Notes: generated by a model from the sequence alone, not told the origin. DNA of 18,391 nucleotides from Chloroflexota bacterium (GCA_005889395.1 VBFX01000117.1:1-18391), one strand, 5' to 3'. Numbered from the stretch's first letter, positions 6,490-14,552 are shown. Program-made: numbers and translations.

Positions 6490-7443
6490 ATGGAGGACTT
6501 GAAGGGCGAGCCAGGCAACAGGCAGCCGCAGCCGGTGGTGGCGCCCCTGACCCGCGCCGCCATCTTCCTGGTGGTCACGGTCAACCCCGGCGATGGCGAT
6601 CGCCAGGCCGTCAGAGCTTTCTGCGAAGACTTCCCGGCGCTCGTTCGGGCGGTCGCCTTTCGCGACCTCGAGGGCTACCTGTCCTGCGTAACCGCGTTTG
6701 GCTCATCCGCCTGGGACCGGCTCTTCGGCGGCGCTCGCCCGGCGGAGCTCCACCCATTCCGGGAGATCCGGGCCGGTTCCCGTCACGCGGTGCCCACGCC
6801 CGGCGACATTCTGTTCCACATCCGTGCGGCCCGGATGGACCTCTGCTTCGAGCTTGCAACCCAGTTCCTGATCAAGCTCGCCGGGGCGGTAACGCCAGTC
6901 GATGAGGTCCACGGCTTCCAGTTCTTCGACGACCGCGACCTGATCGGTTTCGTCGACGGGACCGAGAACCCGACCGATCAACTGGCGGTCGACGCCACCA
7001 TCATCGGCGACGAGGACGCGGCCTTCGCCGGTGGGAGCTACGTCATCGTGCAGAAGTACCTGCACGACATGGCCGCCTGGAATGCCCTGACGACGGAAGC
7101 GCAGGAGCGCATCATCGGCCGCACCAAGCTCTCCGACATCGAGCTGGATGACGGCGTCAAGCCCAGCTCCGCACACAATGCGCTGACAATCATCGAGGAG
7201 AACGGCAAGGAGATCAAGATCCTCCGCGACAACATGCCATTCGGTGACGTGGCGCGCGGGGAGTTCGGGACCTACTTCATCGGCTACGCGCGATCACCGC
7301 GCCCGATCGAGCAGATGCTGGAGAACATGTTCGTGGGCCGACCGCCTGGCAACTACGATCGCTTGCTCGACTTCAGTCGGGCGGTCACCGGCAGCCTTTT
7401 CTTTGCGCCGTCTCTGGACTTGCTGGAGTCTCTCGTCTCCTAG
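6490..7443 (+). CDS. DyP-type (dye-decolourising) heme peroxidase
   Basis: 317 residues from the ATG at 6490, which follows GGAGGGTGGGAGA; an upstream in-frame ATG at 6415 would add 25 poorly conserved residues. The family signature GXXDG is present as GFVDG (153-157) in DDRDLIGFVDGTENP, giving the catalytic Asp156. The proximal heme ligand is probably His229 in KPSSAHNAL, and the distal arginine Arg246 in ILRDNMPFG. The C-terminal FGTYFIGYAR and PPGNYDRLLDFSRAVTGSLF segments match class B enzymes of the YfeX type. Such enzymes reduce hydrogen peroxide while oxidising phenolic or other electron donors. No Tat signal is seen and no encapsulin gene is nearby, so it is probably a free cytoplasmic enzyme. 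Its stop codon overlaps that of the convergent cyclase gene within CTAG. Confidence 0.9.
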   Translation: MEDLKGEPGNRQPQPVVAPLTRAAIFLVVTVNPGDGDRQAVRAFCEDFPALVRAVAFRDLEGYLSCVTAFGSSAWDRLFGGARPAELHPFREIRAGSRHAVPTPGDILFHIRAARMDLCFELATQFLIKLAGAVTPVDEVHGFQFFDDRDLIGFVDGTENPTDQLAVDATIIGDEDAAFAGGSYVIVQKYLHDMAAWNALTTEAQERIIGRTKLSDIELDDGVKPSSAHNALTIIEENGKEIKILRDNMPFGDVARGEFGTYFIGYARSPRPIEQMLENMFVGRPPGNYDRLLDFSRAVTGSLFFAPSLDLLESLVS

Positions 7444-9923
7444 CGCCCAACTTCCAACGGAGTGCTGACCGCGGCCAGGGCGAACTCCAGCGCCTCATCG
7501 AACGCCATGCGCCGCCCTGCTTCCCACCTCATGCGAGCGACTTCTGGATCCAGGCCGTTGCGCGCGAGCTGGACGTGGGGTGAGACGAAGGCCTCCCACG
7601 GCGCTGGTGGCGTGTTCCCACTCGCCTCATGCATGGCAGAGCCGGCACCGGCCAGTTGCAGCGCCCGCTCGAGATTGCCTTCGCGCGTCGTCAGACAGGC
7701 AAGAACGTCAAGCGACCAGGCCGCGCGGCGGTCGTGAAGCGCGCGCCCGATTTCCAGGCTCTCGATGATGGAGCGCCGCGCGGTCGCCGCGTCTGCCTGG
7801 AGGAGCGCCACGGCGGCGAGAAACGTGAGCGACATCGACGCTTCATCGCTCCTTTCAAGGGTCCGGCGGAGCTCGAGGCTTTTTTCCAGAAGCGAGCGCG
7901 CCGTTGGAAGATCAGGCTTCTGGCTCGCGCGCAGGCCCAACTGGTGAAGGATCGAGGCCTCGGCGGCCTGGTCACGATGCTCGCGCGCCAGCTTCAGCGC
8001 CGCCTCGAGGGCTGTCTCCGAGGCAGCCAGGTCGCCCGCGGCGGCGGCCATCAGGCCTGACCTCTCGAGCGCCGCCAACAATGTCACCCAGTCTCCGGCA
8101 CGGCGGGCCTCGGCGACAGCCTCGTCGATCCGCCGACGGGCCGCCGCGAAGTCACCCTGCAGGTAGGCAAATGCTCCGGCGAGATAAAGGGCGGCGGGGC
8201 GGCGGCGAAAGTCCGGTGATATATGCGCCAGGATGGCGTCGGCGAACTGGCGGGGCGCCGACGCGTGACCGCGCAACTGCCAGAAGACATCGAGTGTGAC
8301 AGCCAACCGCATCCCTAGCTCAGGATCGGCCTTTTGACTCCAGGCGAGAGTAGCGCCGATGTCATCGTAAAGAGCCTCAAGGCGGTCCAGCCACTCAGCC
8401 AGGTGGCCCGGCCTGCGCGATTCGGCAACCTCGATCAGATAGGCAGCCAGCCGGGTCTGGATAGGATCGAGCTCTCCGGCCTGTTCGTCGAGCACGGCAT
8501 CGGGTTTCAGCAGGTCGTCGCCGCACACGGCTTCGGCGGCGTCAAGCGTGAAGCGCCCCGCGAAAATCGAGAGACGCCGGAAGAGCATCTTCTCGGGATC
8601 GCTGAGAAGGCCGTAGCTCCAGTCGAGGGTCGCTCTAAGGGTCTGCTGTCTACTGACGGTCGTTCGGTTTCCTCCCGTGAGCAGCCCGAAGCTCTTCTCG
8701 AGCCGATTGAGAATCTCATCGATTGACATCATGTGAACTCTTGCGGCTGCGAGCTCGATGGCCAGCGGGATCCGGTCGACGCACTCACAGATCCGGACGA
8801 TCAGGTCGATGTTGTCGTCGCTAAGGCGAAATTGCGCATCGTGAGCCGCGGCGCGATCGGAAAATAGTCGCACGGCTTCCTCCCGTCCCAACGGCGGCAC
8901 CCGCCAGGTGACTTCACCGGGCACTCGCAACGGCTCGCGACTGGTCGCCAGGACTTTGAGCCCCTCGCATTCTTTGAGCAGCTCGACGGTCAACTCGGCG
9001 ACGGTATCAACGACGTGCTCACAGTTGTCGAGGACCAGGAGCGAGCGGCGTTCTCGCAGGTGATCGGCCAGGGTTTCTGCCAGCCGCCGGCTGGCCTGCT
9101 CCTTCAGATGCAAGGTGTCCGCCACCGCCTGCGGCACGAGCTGCGGCCCCGAAACTGGGCCGAGCTCGATGAACCAGACTCCGTCAGCGTGCTCCGGTAC
9201 GACTTCGGAAGCCAGCTCGAGAGCCAGCCGCGTTTTCCCTGAGCCGCCTGGTCCGGTCAGGGTAAGTGACCGTGACCGCCCGTGGAGTTCCCGAAGTTGC
9301 CGCAGCTCGCCGTCGCGGCCAATGAAGGCTGTCAGCTGAATCGGGAGGTTGGTAGCCGGCTGCTGCGAGCGGATGGGCGGAAACTCTCTTGGATTCTCGA
9401 TATCGACGAGCTCGAAAACGTGCTCTGGGCGCGTCAGGTCTTTGAGGCGATGCACTCCGAGGTCGCGAAGCTCCGCGCCCGCGGGTAACTCGTCCACCAG
9501 GAGTTGCTCGCTTGCGCTGGTGAGTAACACCTGTCCGCCATGACAGGTGGCTAGCAGCCGGGCACAGCGGTTGAGGACCTGACCGTGATACTGGTCCTGC
9601 CGTAGCTCGGCCTCGCCGGAATGCAGCGCGACGCGAATTTCGAGGTTGATCTCCGCCGGCCACTGCTCGGCAGCGAAGTCCCGCTGCAATGAGAGGGCGC
9701 AGGCCGCGGCGTCGGCGGCCCGCGGAAAGACCGCCAGGATGCTGTCACCGGCCCGCCCGCTTGGCACGTCAGTGCCGTGGTTCTGTTTCAGACATCGGTC
9801 CACGATCCGGTCGTGCCGGGCCATGGCCTCACGCATCGCCGACGGGGCGGATTCCCACGCCCGGGTCGAGCCCACCACGTCGGTGAGCATGAAGGTGAGG
9901 GTGCCCTCGGGGAGCCCCGCCAT
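7440..9923 (-). CDS. Adenylate/guanylate cyclase domain - NB-ARC ATPase - TPR signalling protein
   Basis: 827 residues. Residues 8-175 form a class III nucleotide cyclase domain with the metal aspartates Asp15 (FMLTDVVGST) and Asp60 (AGDSILAVF), plus GQVLNRCARL (115-123), where Asn118 and Arg122 normally contact the ribose and phosphate; cyclase activity is therefore possible. Residues 195-470 are a STAND ATPase: P-loop GPGGSGKT (224-231), Walker B SLLVLDN (294-300), LKVLATSRE and RIPLAIELAAARV. The C-terminal half is helical TPR-like repeats. The family usually has some 50 residues of winged helix (a 'LLETIRQY' segment) between VLD and the following 'AYxLxxAE' helix; here VLD477-479 runs directly into EQAGELD. 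There is no DNA-binding domain at the C-terminus. The start lacks a good Shine-Dalgarno, but TACTGT lies 7 nt upstream. It is probably a cytoplasmic sensor; ligand and output are unknown. Confidence 0.88.
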   Translation of the reverse strand: MAGLPEGTLTFMLTDVVGSTRAWESAPSAMREAMARHDRIVDRCLKQNHGTDVPSGRAGDSILAVFPRAADAAACALSLQRDFAAEQWPAEINLEIRVALHSGEAELRQDQYHGQVLNRCARLLATCHGGQVLLTSASEQLLVDELPAGAELRDLGVHRLKDLTRPEHVFELVDIENPREFPPIRSQQPATNLPIQLTAFIGRDGELRQLRELHGRSRSLTLTGPGGSGKTRLALELASEVVPEHADGVWFIELGPVSGPQLVPQAVADTLHLKEQASRRLAETLADHLRERRSLLVLDNCEHVVDTVAELTVELLKECEGLKVLATSREPLRVPGEVTWRVPPLGREEAVRLFSDRAAAHDAQFRLSDDNIDLIVRICECVDRIPLAIELAAARVHMMSIDEILNRLEKSFGLLTGGNRTTVSRQQTLRATLDWSYGLLSDPEKMLFRRLSIFAGRFTLDAAEAVCGDDLLKPDAVLDEQAGELDPIQTRLAAYLIEVAESRRPGHLAEWLDRLEALYDDIGATLAWSQKADPELGMRLAVTLDVFWQLRGHASAPRQFADAILAHISPDFRRRPAALYLAGAFAYLQGDFAAARRRIDEAVAEARRAGDWVTLLAALERSGLMAAAAGDLAASETALEAALKLAREHRDQAAEASILHQLGLRASQKPDLPTARSLLEKSLELRRTLERSDEASMSLTFLAAVALLQADAATARRSIIESLEIGRALHDRRAAWSLDVLACLTTREGNLERALQLAGAGSAMHEASGNTPPAPWEAFVSPHVQLARNGLDPEVARMRWEAGRRMAFDEALEFALAAVSTPLEVGR

Positions 9924-9927
9924 GACG

Positions 9928-9957
9928 CTGACAGTACTCCACGGAGAGTGCTAGATT
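9928..9957 (+). promoter_or_regulatory. Promoter of the small basic protein gene (CTGACA / TAGATT, leaderless)
   Basis: CTGACA (9928-9933, five of six bases of TTGACA) and TAGATT (9952-9957, four of six of TATAAT) are 18 bp apart. The -10 is followed by exactly six bases and then the GTG at 9964. No Shine-Dalgarno is present, so a leaderless transcript is expected. This is the best-formed promoter in the window. On the opposite strand TACTGT (complement of 9931-9936) lies 7 nt before the ATG of the cyclase gene, so the two divergent promoters overlap. Confidence 0.5.
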
Positions 9958-9963
9958 GTCTCC

Positions 9964-10242
9964 GTGCCCCTGATCAAGAGGCAGGAAGCTGACGCTGCCG
10001 GCACCACTGCCCGCGAAATGCGGCGAACGGCTGATCTCCTGAATGCCCTGGCTCGGGTCAAGCCGAGCGCCCGTCAGAAAGCCAGGGCGCGAGCCCATCC
10101 GGAAATGGAGCGCATCGCGCGCCGCTTCGCGGCCATCAATGGCTCCCTCGCGAAAGGCGTCAAGGCTGGCTCAGTCACTCGCGCGCAGCTCCGGAGCATC
10201 GGTCGCAACTTCGCCGCGATCGGCCGCGAACTCCAAAAATAA
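9964..10242 (+). CDS. Small basic helical protein with two internal repeats, function unknown
   Basis: 92 residues from a GTG, rich in Arg, Lys and Ala, predicted all-helical and very basic. I do not recognise a family. Residues 51-62 (IARRFAAINGSL) and 79-90 (IGRNFAAIGREL) are clearly related, with the pattern I-x-R-x-F-A-A-I-x-x-x-L, and are separated by a turn-like GVKAGSVTRAQ, suggesting a pair of matching amphipathic helices. The start is supported by the promoter whose -10 ends six bases upstream; an ATG at 10018 is an alternative but removes only poorly patterned sequence. It has no signal peptide or membrane segment. It is divergent from the cyclase/NB-ARC gene, with 40 bp between starts, so shared regulation is possible. 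The charge would suit nucleic-acid binding, but that is only inference. Confidence 0.6.
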   Translation: MPLIKRQEADAAGTTAREMRRTADLLNALARVKPSARQKARARAHPEMERIARRFAAINGSLAKGVKAGSVTRAQLRSIGRNFAAIGRELQK

Positions 10243-10263
10243 CCGGGCCATCGGCCGCGAGCT
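10219..10263 (+). repeat. Short imperfect direct repeat ATCGGCCGCGA(A/G)CT
   Basis: The 14-bp copies at 10219-10232 and 10250-10263 differ at one base and are offset by 31 bp. The first encodes the last part of the second protein repeat (IGREL); the second lies after the stop codon. It may be a small duplication. No function is proposed. Confidence 0.35.
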
Positions 10264-10280
10264 AAGCAGCCAGCCAAAGG

Positions 10281-10301
10281 AACGGCGTTCTATTCGCCGT
10301 T
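10281..10301 (+). terminator. Hairpin, possible terminator after the small basic protein gene
   Basis: AACGGCG (10281-10287) and CGCCGTT (10295-10301) form a perfect 7-bp stem with the loop ttctatt, and an outer AAG/CTT pairing could extend it. The downstream gagcttctt is only moderately T-rich. It lies 38 bp after the stop of the small gene and 9 bp before the acyltransferase start, so it could also affect translation of that gene. Confidence 0.4.
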
Positions 10302-10310
10302 GAGCTTCTT

Positions 10311-11456
10311 GTGGCTGTAACGGAATCGCCCTCCGAGCGGTTCGGGCAGCTGGATGGAATGCGGGCCCTGGCGGCGCTAACCGTCTTCATTGGCCACTGC
10401 CTCGGGATGCTGTCGCCGGCTCCCTACTCCCACGGCCCGGTCGACTGGTACCTGCACTCGCCACTTCGGATCGCGAGCGGCGGCCACCAGGCGGTGATCT
10501 TCTTCTTTCTGTTGAGCGGCTTTGTCCTATCGCTGGGATTCTATAAAGGCAAAACCAGCGCGGCGCCGTTTCTGCTCAATCGGATATTTCGCCTTTATCC
10601 TCCCTACCTCTGCGCCTTGCTGGCGGTCGTCATCATTCGTTGGCTGGTTCCCGTGCAGCCCATGGGGGAATTGAGCTACTGGATCAACAGCTTCTGGTTG
10701 GCCCCGCTGAAAGCGCATCAGGTATGGCCGGCCGTCACCATGCTCGCCGACTCCCAGGGCCCGCAGCTCAACCCGATCGCCTGGTCGCTCATCATCGAGA
10801 TGCGCGCCTCGCTGCTCTTTCCGATCATCATGATTCTCCTGCTCCGTTTCGGGTGGCGGCGCGGTCTCGTGGTTGCGCTGGCGCTGGGCGTGCTGGCTGC
10901 GCTTCTATCCGACTCGCCAACCACCCTCTACGCGACCCTGCAGTACGGGTTCTTCTTCGTCGCTGGTGCGGTACTGGCTCAGCACCGAGCTGTGCTGATC
11001 GGTCGTTGCCGATCACTGAGTGGACCGGGTCAGTTGAGCCTGCTGGCGGTTGGTGTCCTGCTCTACTCGCAGGTCTTTTGGCTTGCACAATCGTCGCGCT
11101 GGCACGTACAGCCGGTCGACGACATGGTTACGGCGCTGGGCGCCACTATCTTTGTCGTGCTGGCGCTGGCGTCGCCGAAGGCCTCAATCGTGCTCCCCAC
11201 TGCTCTTCGCCGTCTGGGCAAGGGCGCCTACAGCTTTTACCTCTATCACTTTGTTGTCTTGCTCACGCTCGCGAATATCCTTTATGGTCACGCCCCCATC
11301 TGGCAGATTTGGCTGCTGGCGCTGGTTGCGACCCTACTCGTATCGCTGATCATGTATCGAGCGGTCGAGGTGCCGTTCATCGCCGCCGGCCACTACTTCG
11401 CTAACCGGCTCAAACCTGACAGCCACCATTCCGGCGCGCTCCGCACGGCCGCATAA
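10311..11456 (+). CDS. Acyltransferase family 3 (OafA/YrhL-type) integral membrane protein
   Basis: 381 residues from a GTG at 10311. The N-terminus FGQLDGMRALAALTVFIGHC carries the family's conserved Arg (Arg18) and the His (His28) at the end of helix 1. Helix 2 follows (IFFFLLSGFVLSLGFY), with an Arg- and Tyr-containing loop RIFRLYPPY, and about ten hydrophobic segments in all. NPIAWSLIIEM matches the family's W-S-L-x-x-E motif. Such proteins move acyl groups (often acetyl or succinyl) onto cell-surface sugars, lipids or antibiotics, from the cytoplasmic to the outer face of the membrane; the acceptor cannot be deduced, and no glycan-synthesis genes are adjacent. No Shine-Dalgarno or TANNNT element is clear at this GTG, so the exact start is uncertain; the ATG at 10359 would cut into the conserved motif and is unlikely. 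Confidence 0.87.
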   Translation: MAVTESPSERFGQLDGMRALAALTVFIGHCLGMLSPAPYSHGPVDWYLHSPLRIASGGHQAVIFFFLLSGFVLSLGFYKGKTSAAPFLLNRIFRLYPPYLCALLAVVIIRWLVPVQPMGELSYWINSFWLAPLKAHQVWPAVTMLADSQGPQLNPIAWSLIIEMRASLLFPIIMILLLRFGWRRGLVVALALGVLAALLSDSPTTLYATLQYGFFFVAGAVLAQHRAVLIGRCRSLSGPGQLSLLAVGVLLYSQVFWLAQSSRWHVQPVDDMVTALGATIFVVLALASPKASIVLPTALRRLGKGAYSFYLYHFVVLLTLANILYGHAPIWQIWLLALVATLLVSLIMYRAVEVPFIAAGHYFANRLKPDSHHSGALRTAA

Positions 11457-11531
11457 GTTATCGTGGGTCACGTTGGCACAGCCGAGGCTACTCACTCGGC
11501 TTGTATGGCTTCAGCGCAACAGGAGGAAGGG

Positions 11532-12647
11532 ATGAGCGGGGTTCGGGTACTGGTTGGCACGCACAAGGGTGCGTTCGTCATGACATCGGACGCGAAACGT
11601 AAGCAATGGGATATCAGCGGCCCGCACTTCACCGGTTGGGAGGTCTACCACGTCAAGGGGTCTCCGGCCGACCCGAACCGGCTGTACGCGTCGCAAAACA
11701 CCAGCTGGTTTGGGCAGGTGATCCAGCGTTCGAACGACGGCGGTAAGACCTGGCAGGCGATGGAGGGCAAGTTCGCCTACGACGGCGAACCCGGCACGCA
11801 TAAGTGGTATGACGGATCGTCGCGCCCCTTTGCATTCACGCGAATCTGGCACCTCGAGCCGTCCCTCACGGACCCGGACACCGTCTACGCGGGCGCCGAA
11901 GACGCGGCCCTCTTCCGTTCTACCGACGGTGGCCAGACCTGGGGCGAGCTCCCCGCCCTGCGCCAGCACAGCACCGCGGCCGACTGGGCGCCGGGCGCCG
12001 GCGGCATGTGCCTCCATACGATCATCCTCGATCCCAAGCACAAGGATCGGATGTTCGTGGCGATCTCAGCGGCCGGCGCGTTCCGCAGTGATGACGCGGG
12101 CAAGAGCTGGCGGCCGATCAACCAGGGACTGCGGTCGGAAGGCATCCCTGATCCGAACGCCGAGGTCGGGCACTGCGTGCATCGAATCGCGATGAACCCC
12201 TCGCGCCCCGACACCCTCTTCATGCAGAAGCACTGGGACGTCATGCGCACCGACGATGCGGGCGACTCGTGGCGCGAGGTCAGCGGGAACCTCCCGTCGG
12301 ACTTCGGATTCCCGATCGACATCCACCCGCACGAGCCCGAAACGATCTACGTGGTCCCGATCAAGAGCGACTCGGAGCACGTTCCGCCGGACGGAAAGCT
12401 GCGCGTTTACCGCAGCCGGTCCGGCGGCAACGAGTGGGAGGCGCTGACCAACGGTCTGCCGCAGAGCAACTGCTACGTCAACATCTTGCGTGATGCGATG
12501 GCGGTCGACGCACTGGATGCTCCAGGGAGCTACTTCGGGACGACGGGCGGCCAGGTTTATGCATCCGCCGATGCGGGCGACAGCTGGAATCCGATTGTGC
12601 GGGACCTTCCCGCGGTGCTGTCCGTCGAGGTGCAGACTCTTACATGA
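11532..12647 (+). CDS. BNR/Asp-box beta-propeller protein ('exo-alpha-sialidase' or glycosyl-hydrolase-like)
   Basis: 371 residues from the ATG at 11532, chosen because AGGAGG lies 5 nt upstream and homologues start at VRVLVGTHKGAF; the longer frame from 11463 adds unlikely sequence. Six Asp-box repeats are visible: SNDGGKTW, STDGGQTW, SDDAGKSW, TDDAGDSW, SRSGGNEW and SADAGDSW, consistent with a six-bladed propeller. There is no signal peptide, so it is probably cytoplasmic, which argues against a true extracellular sialidase, and I see no sialidase RIP/Arg-triad arrangement. Strongly conserved blocks are HFTGWEVYHVK, GHCVHRIAMNPSRPD, FMQKHWDVM and FGTTGGQVYASAD. Its stop overlaps the start of the MoaD/ThiS-like gene (ATGA), and this pairing is recurrent in soil bacteria as I recall it. 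The biochemical role is unknown. Confidence 0.88.
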   Translation: MSGVRVLVGTHKGAFVMTSDAKRKQWDISGPHFTGWEVYHVKGSPADPNRLYASQNTSWFGQVIQRSNDGGKTWQAMEGKFAYDGEPGTHKWYDGSSRPFAFTRIWHLEPSLTDPDTVYAGAEDAALFRSTDGGQTWGELPALRQHSTAADWAPGAGGMCLHTIILDPKHKDRMFVAISAAGAFRSDDAGKSWRPINQGLRSEGIPDPNAEVGHCVHRIAMNPSRPDTLFMQKHWDVMRTDDAGDSWREVSGNLPSDFGFPIDIHPHEPETIYVVPIKSDSEHVPPDGKLRVYRSRSGGNEWEALTNGLPQSNCYVNILRDAMAVDALDAPGSYFGTTGGQVYASADAGDSWNPIVRDLPAVLSVEVQTLT

Positions 12648-12940
12648 TCCGCGTCGTCCTCCCGCCGCACTTACGGAATCTCGCCCAGGTCAAAGGCGAG
12701 GTTGAACTCGATGTCCACGGAGAGGCGACGCCGCAATCCGTGCTCGACGCCCTCGAGACGCGCTACCCGGTGCTGCGCGGGACAATCCGCGATCAGACCA
12801 CGCGAGAGCGGCGCGCTCTGGTGCGGTTTTTCGCCTGCGAGCAGGATCTGTCGCTCGACCCACCCGATCGCCCCCTGCCCGACGAAGTGGTAACCGGGAA
12901 GGAGCCCTTTCTGATTATTGGCGCGATGGCGGGTGGTTAG
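12644..12940 (+). CDS. MoaD/ThiS-family ubiquitin-like sulfur-carrier protein
   Basis: 98 residues with a beta-grasp pattern: an N-terminal strand (MIRVVLPPHLRNLA), a helix around VLDALETRYPVL, and the C-terminal IIGAMAGG. The terminal diglycine (97-98) is the residue pair that MoaD and ThiS carry as an adenylate and then a thiocarboxylate, so this can be a working sulfur carrier. It is somewhat longer than MoaD (about 80 residues), with an inserted charged stretch (LSLDPPDRPLPDE). Its ATG overlaps the TGA of the beta-propeller gene, so translation is coupled and the proteins probably work together. No MoeB/ThiF-type E1, MoaE, ThiG or cysteine-synthase partner is in the window, so classical molybdopterin or thiamin synthesis is not supported by context. 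The stop is 4 bp from that of the convergent CoA-ligase gene. Confidence 0.87.
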   Translation: MIRVVLPPHLRNLAQVKGEVELDVHGEATPQSVLDALETRYPVLRGTIRDQTTRERRALVRFFACEQDLSLDPPDRPLPDEVVTGKEPFLIIGAMAGG

Positions 12941-12944
12941 TTAA

Positions 12945-14525
12945 TCAGTTCGGCGACCCTGAATCGGCGGTTATTTTCGCGCGCTCACGTTCGACCAGCT
13001 TGCGGCGGAGGATTTTCCCGGACGCCGATTTGGGGATTTCCTCGATCGTCTCGACCAGCCGGATCTTCTTGTGGGGCGCGACCCGCTCGGCGACATACGC
13101 CATCAGGGCTTCGGGCGTGATCGGGCTCTTGAGCACGACGAAGGCTTTTGGCACCTCACCCGTCTCTTCATTCGGGCTGGGAATCACGGCCGCATCCGCG
13201 ACCGCTGGGTGCGTCAGCAGGATGGCCTCCAGCTCGGCGGGCGGAACCTGGTATCCCTTGTACTTGATCAATTCCTTCAGGCGGTCGACGATGTAGAAGT
13301 CGCCGTCCTGGTCGGCATGGCCGATGTCGCCCGTGTGCAGCCAGCCGTCCTGGTCGAGGATCTGCTCGGTGGCGGCGCGATTGTTCAGATAGCCTTTCAT
13401 CACCTGCGGCCCGCGGATCCAGATCTCACCATCCTCGCCGGGACCGAGCGCGGCTCCACTCGTGATGTCGACCACCTGGCATTCGGTGCCGGGGATGACC
13501 GGACCGATGGAGCCGACCTTTGTCCACTCCACGTCGCCCCTCACCGCGTGGGTGACCGGGCTGGCTTCGGTCATACCGTAGCCCTGGTTCACTTTGCAGT
13601 TCAGCCGCCGGCCACAGGCGGCCGCGAGCGCCTCGTCGAGCGGCGCGGCGCCGGAGAACACGGTGGTCACGGATGAGAGGTCGAACTGGTCGACCATCGG
13701 ATGCTTGGCGAGCGCCACCACGATCGGCGGAGCGACGTAGGCGTGCGAGACGCGATGGTCCTGGAGAACCCGCAGGAAGGCTTCGAGCTCGAAGCGCGGC
13801 ATCGTGACGATCGTGGCCCCCGAGTAAAGAACCAGGTTCATGATCACGGTCAGTCCATAGATGTGGTAGAAGGGCATCACACCGAGCACCCGCTCGCCCT
13901 CGCCCAGGTGGAAGCATTGTTGAGACTGGGTGACGTTGGCCACCAGGTTGCGGTGCGTCAGCATGACGCCCTTGGCGACGCCGGTCGTGCCACTCGAATA
14001 AGGAAGCGCGACGAGGTCTTCGGCTGGATCGATCTCGACCGTGAAGTCATCGATCGGCTGCGCCAGCAGCTCGCTGAATGGGGTCGCCCCGTCCGCGGCG
14101 CCGAAGACGAACATCTCCTCGATGGCCGAGTCCTTGACCGCTTCACGGGCCCGATCCATGAACGCCGGAACGGTCAGCAGGAATCGGGCACCGGAATTTC
14201 TCAGCTGATCGCCAAGCTCGCGAGCGGTGTAGAGCGAGTTGATGGTGGTGACCGCGCCGCCTAACGAGGCGACGGCGAAGAAAGCGATCGGGTACTCGAT
14301 GAGGTTCGGACTGAAGATCGCGAAGACGTCGCCTTTCTTGAAGCCGCGCCGTCGCAATGCCGATGCAACCCGTTTCACGCCGTCAGCCAGCGCGCCGTAG
14401 GTGAGCTCGCGACCAGTGAGGCCGTCGATAAGCGCCGGCTTGGTGCTCAGGTCGCGGGCCCGGTGCAGGACGAACGGAACGAGGGCGCTATCCGGGATAT
14501 CGACAGCGGGACCTCTATAGATCAT
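12945..14525 (-). CDS. AMP-binding acyl/aryl-CoA ligase (4-coumarate:CoA-ligase-like)
   Basis: 526 residues, an ANL-superfamily adenylate-forming enzyme that would activate a carboxylic acid with ATP and transfer it to CoA. Visible motifs: phosphate loop YSSGTTGVAKG (176-186), FYHIYGL (219-225), QGYGMTEASP (314-323), Asp400 in GWLHTGD, Arg415 in DRLKELIKYKGYQVPPAELE, and the C-terminal catalytic Lys504 in KSASGKILRR. The overall pattern is closest to plant-type 4-coumarate:CoA ligases and their bacterial relatives, which take aromatic, cinnamic or medium/long-chain acids; the exact substrate is not determined. There is no signal or membrane segment. The start is supported by GAGGG 9 nt upstream and a TATGAT -10 about 27 nt upstream. 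It is a stand-alone gene converging on the MoaD-like gene with only 4 bp between stops. Confidence 0.92.
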   Translation of the reverse strand: MIYRGPAVDIPDSALVPFVLHRARDLSTKPALIDGLTGRELTYGALADGVKRVASALRRRGFKKGDVFAIFSPNLIEYPIAFFAVASLGGAVTTINSLYTARELGDQLRNSGARFLLTVPAFMDRAREAVKDSAIEEMFVFGAADGATPFSELLAQPIDDFTVEIDPAEDLVALPYSSGTTGVAKGVMLTHRNLVANVTQSQQCFHLGEGERVLGVMPFYHIYGLTVIMNLVLYSGATIVTMPRFELEAFLRVLQDHRVSHAYVAPPIVVALAKHPMVDQFDLSSVTTVFSGAAPLDEALAAACGRRLNCKVNQGYGMTEASPVTHAVRGDVEWTKVGSIGPVIPGTECQVVDITSGAALGPGEDGEIWIRGPQVMKGYLNNRAATEQILDQDGWLHTGDIGHADQDGDFYIVDRLKELIKYKGYQVPPAELEAILLTHPAVADAAVIPSPNEETGEVPKAFVVLKSPITPEALMAYVAERVAPHKKIRLVETIEEIPKSASGKILRRKLVERERAKITADSGSPN

Positions 14526-14552
14526 TCCGCCATTCCCTCAGGTGGCGGGACG

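Noticed and set aside
11463..11531. Longer start of the beta-propeller protein
   Set aside because: The ATG at 11532 has AGGAGG at the right distance and matches the conserved N-terminus; the upstream residues look like leader DNA.
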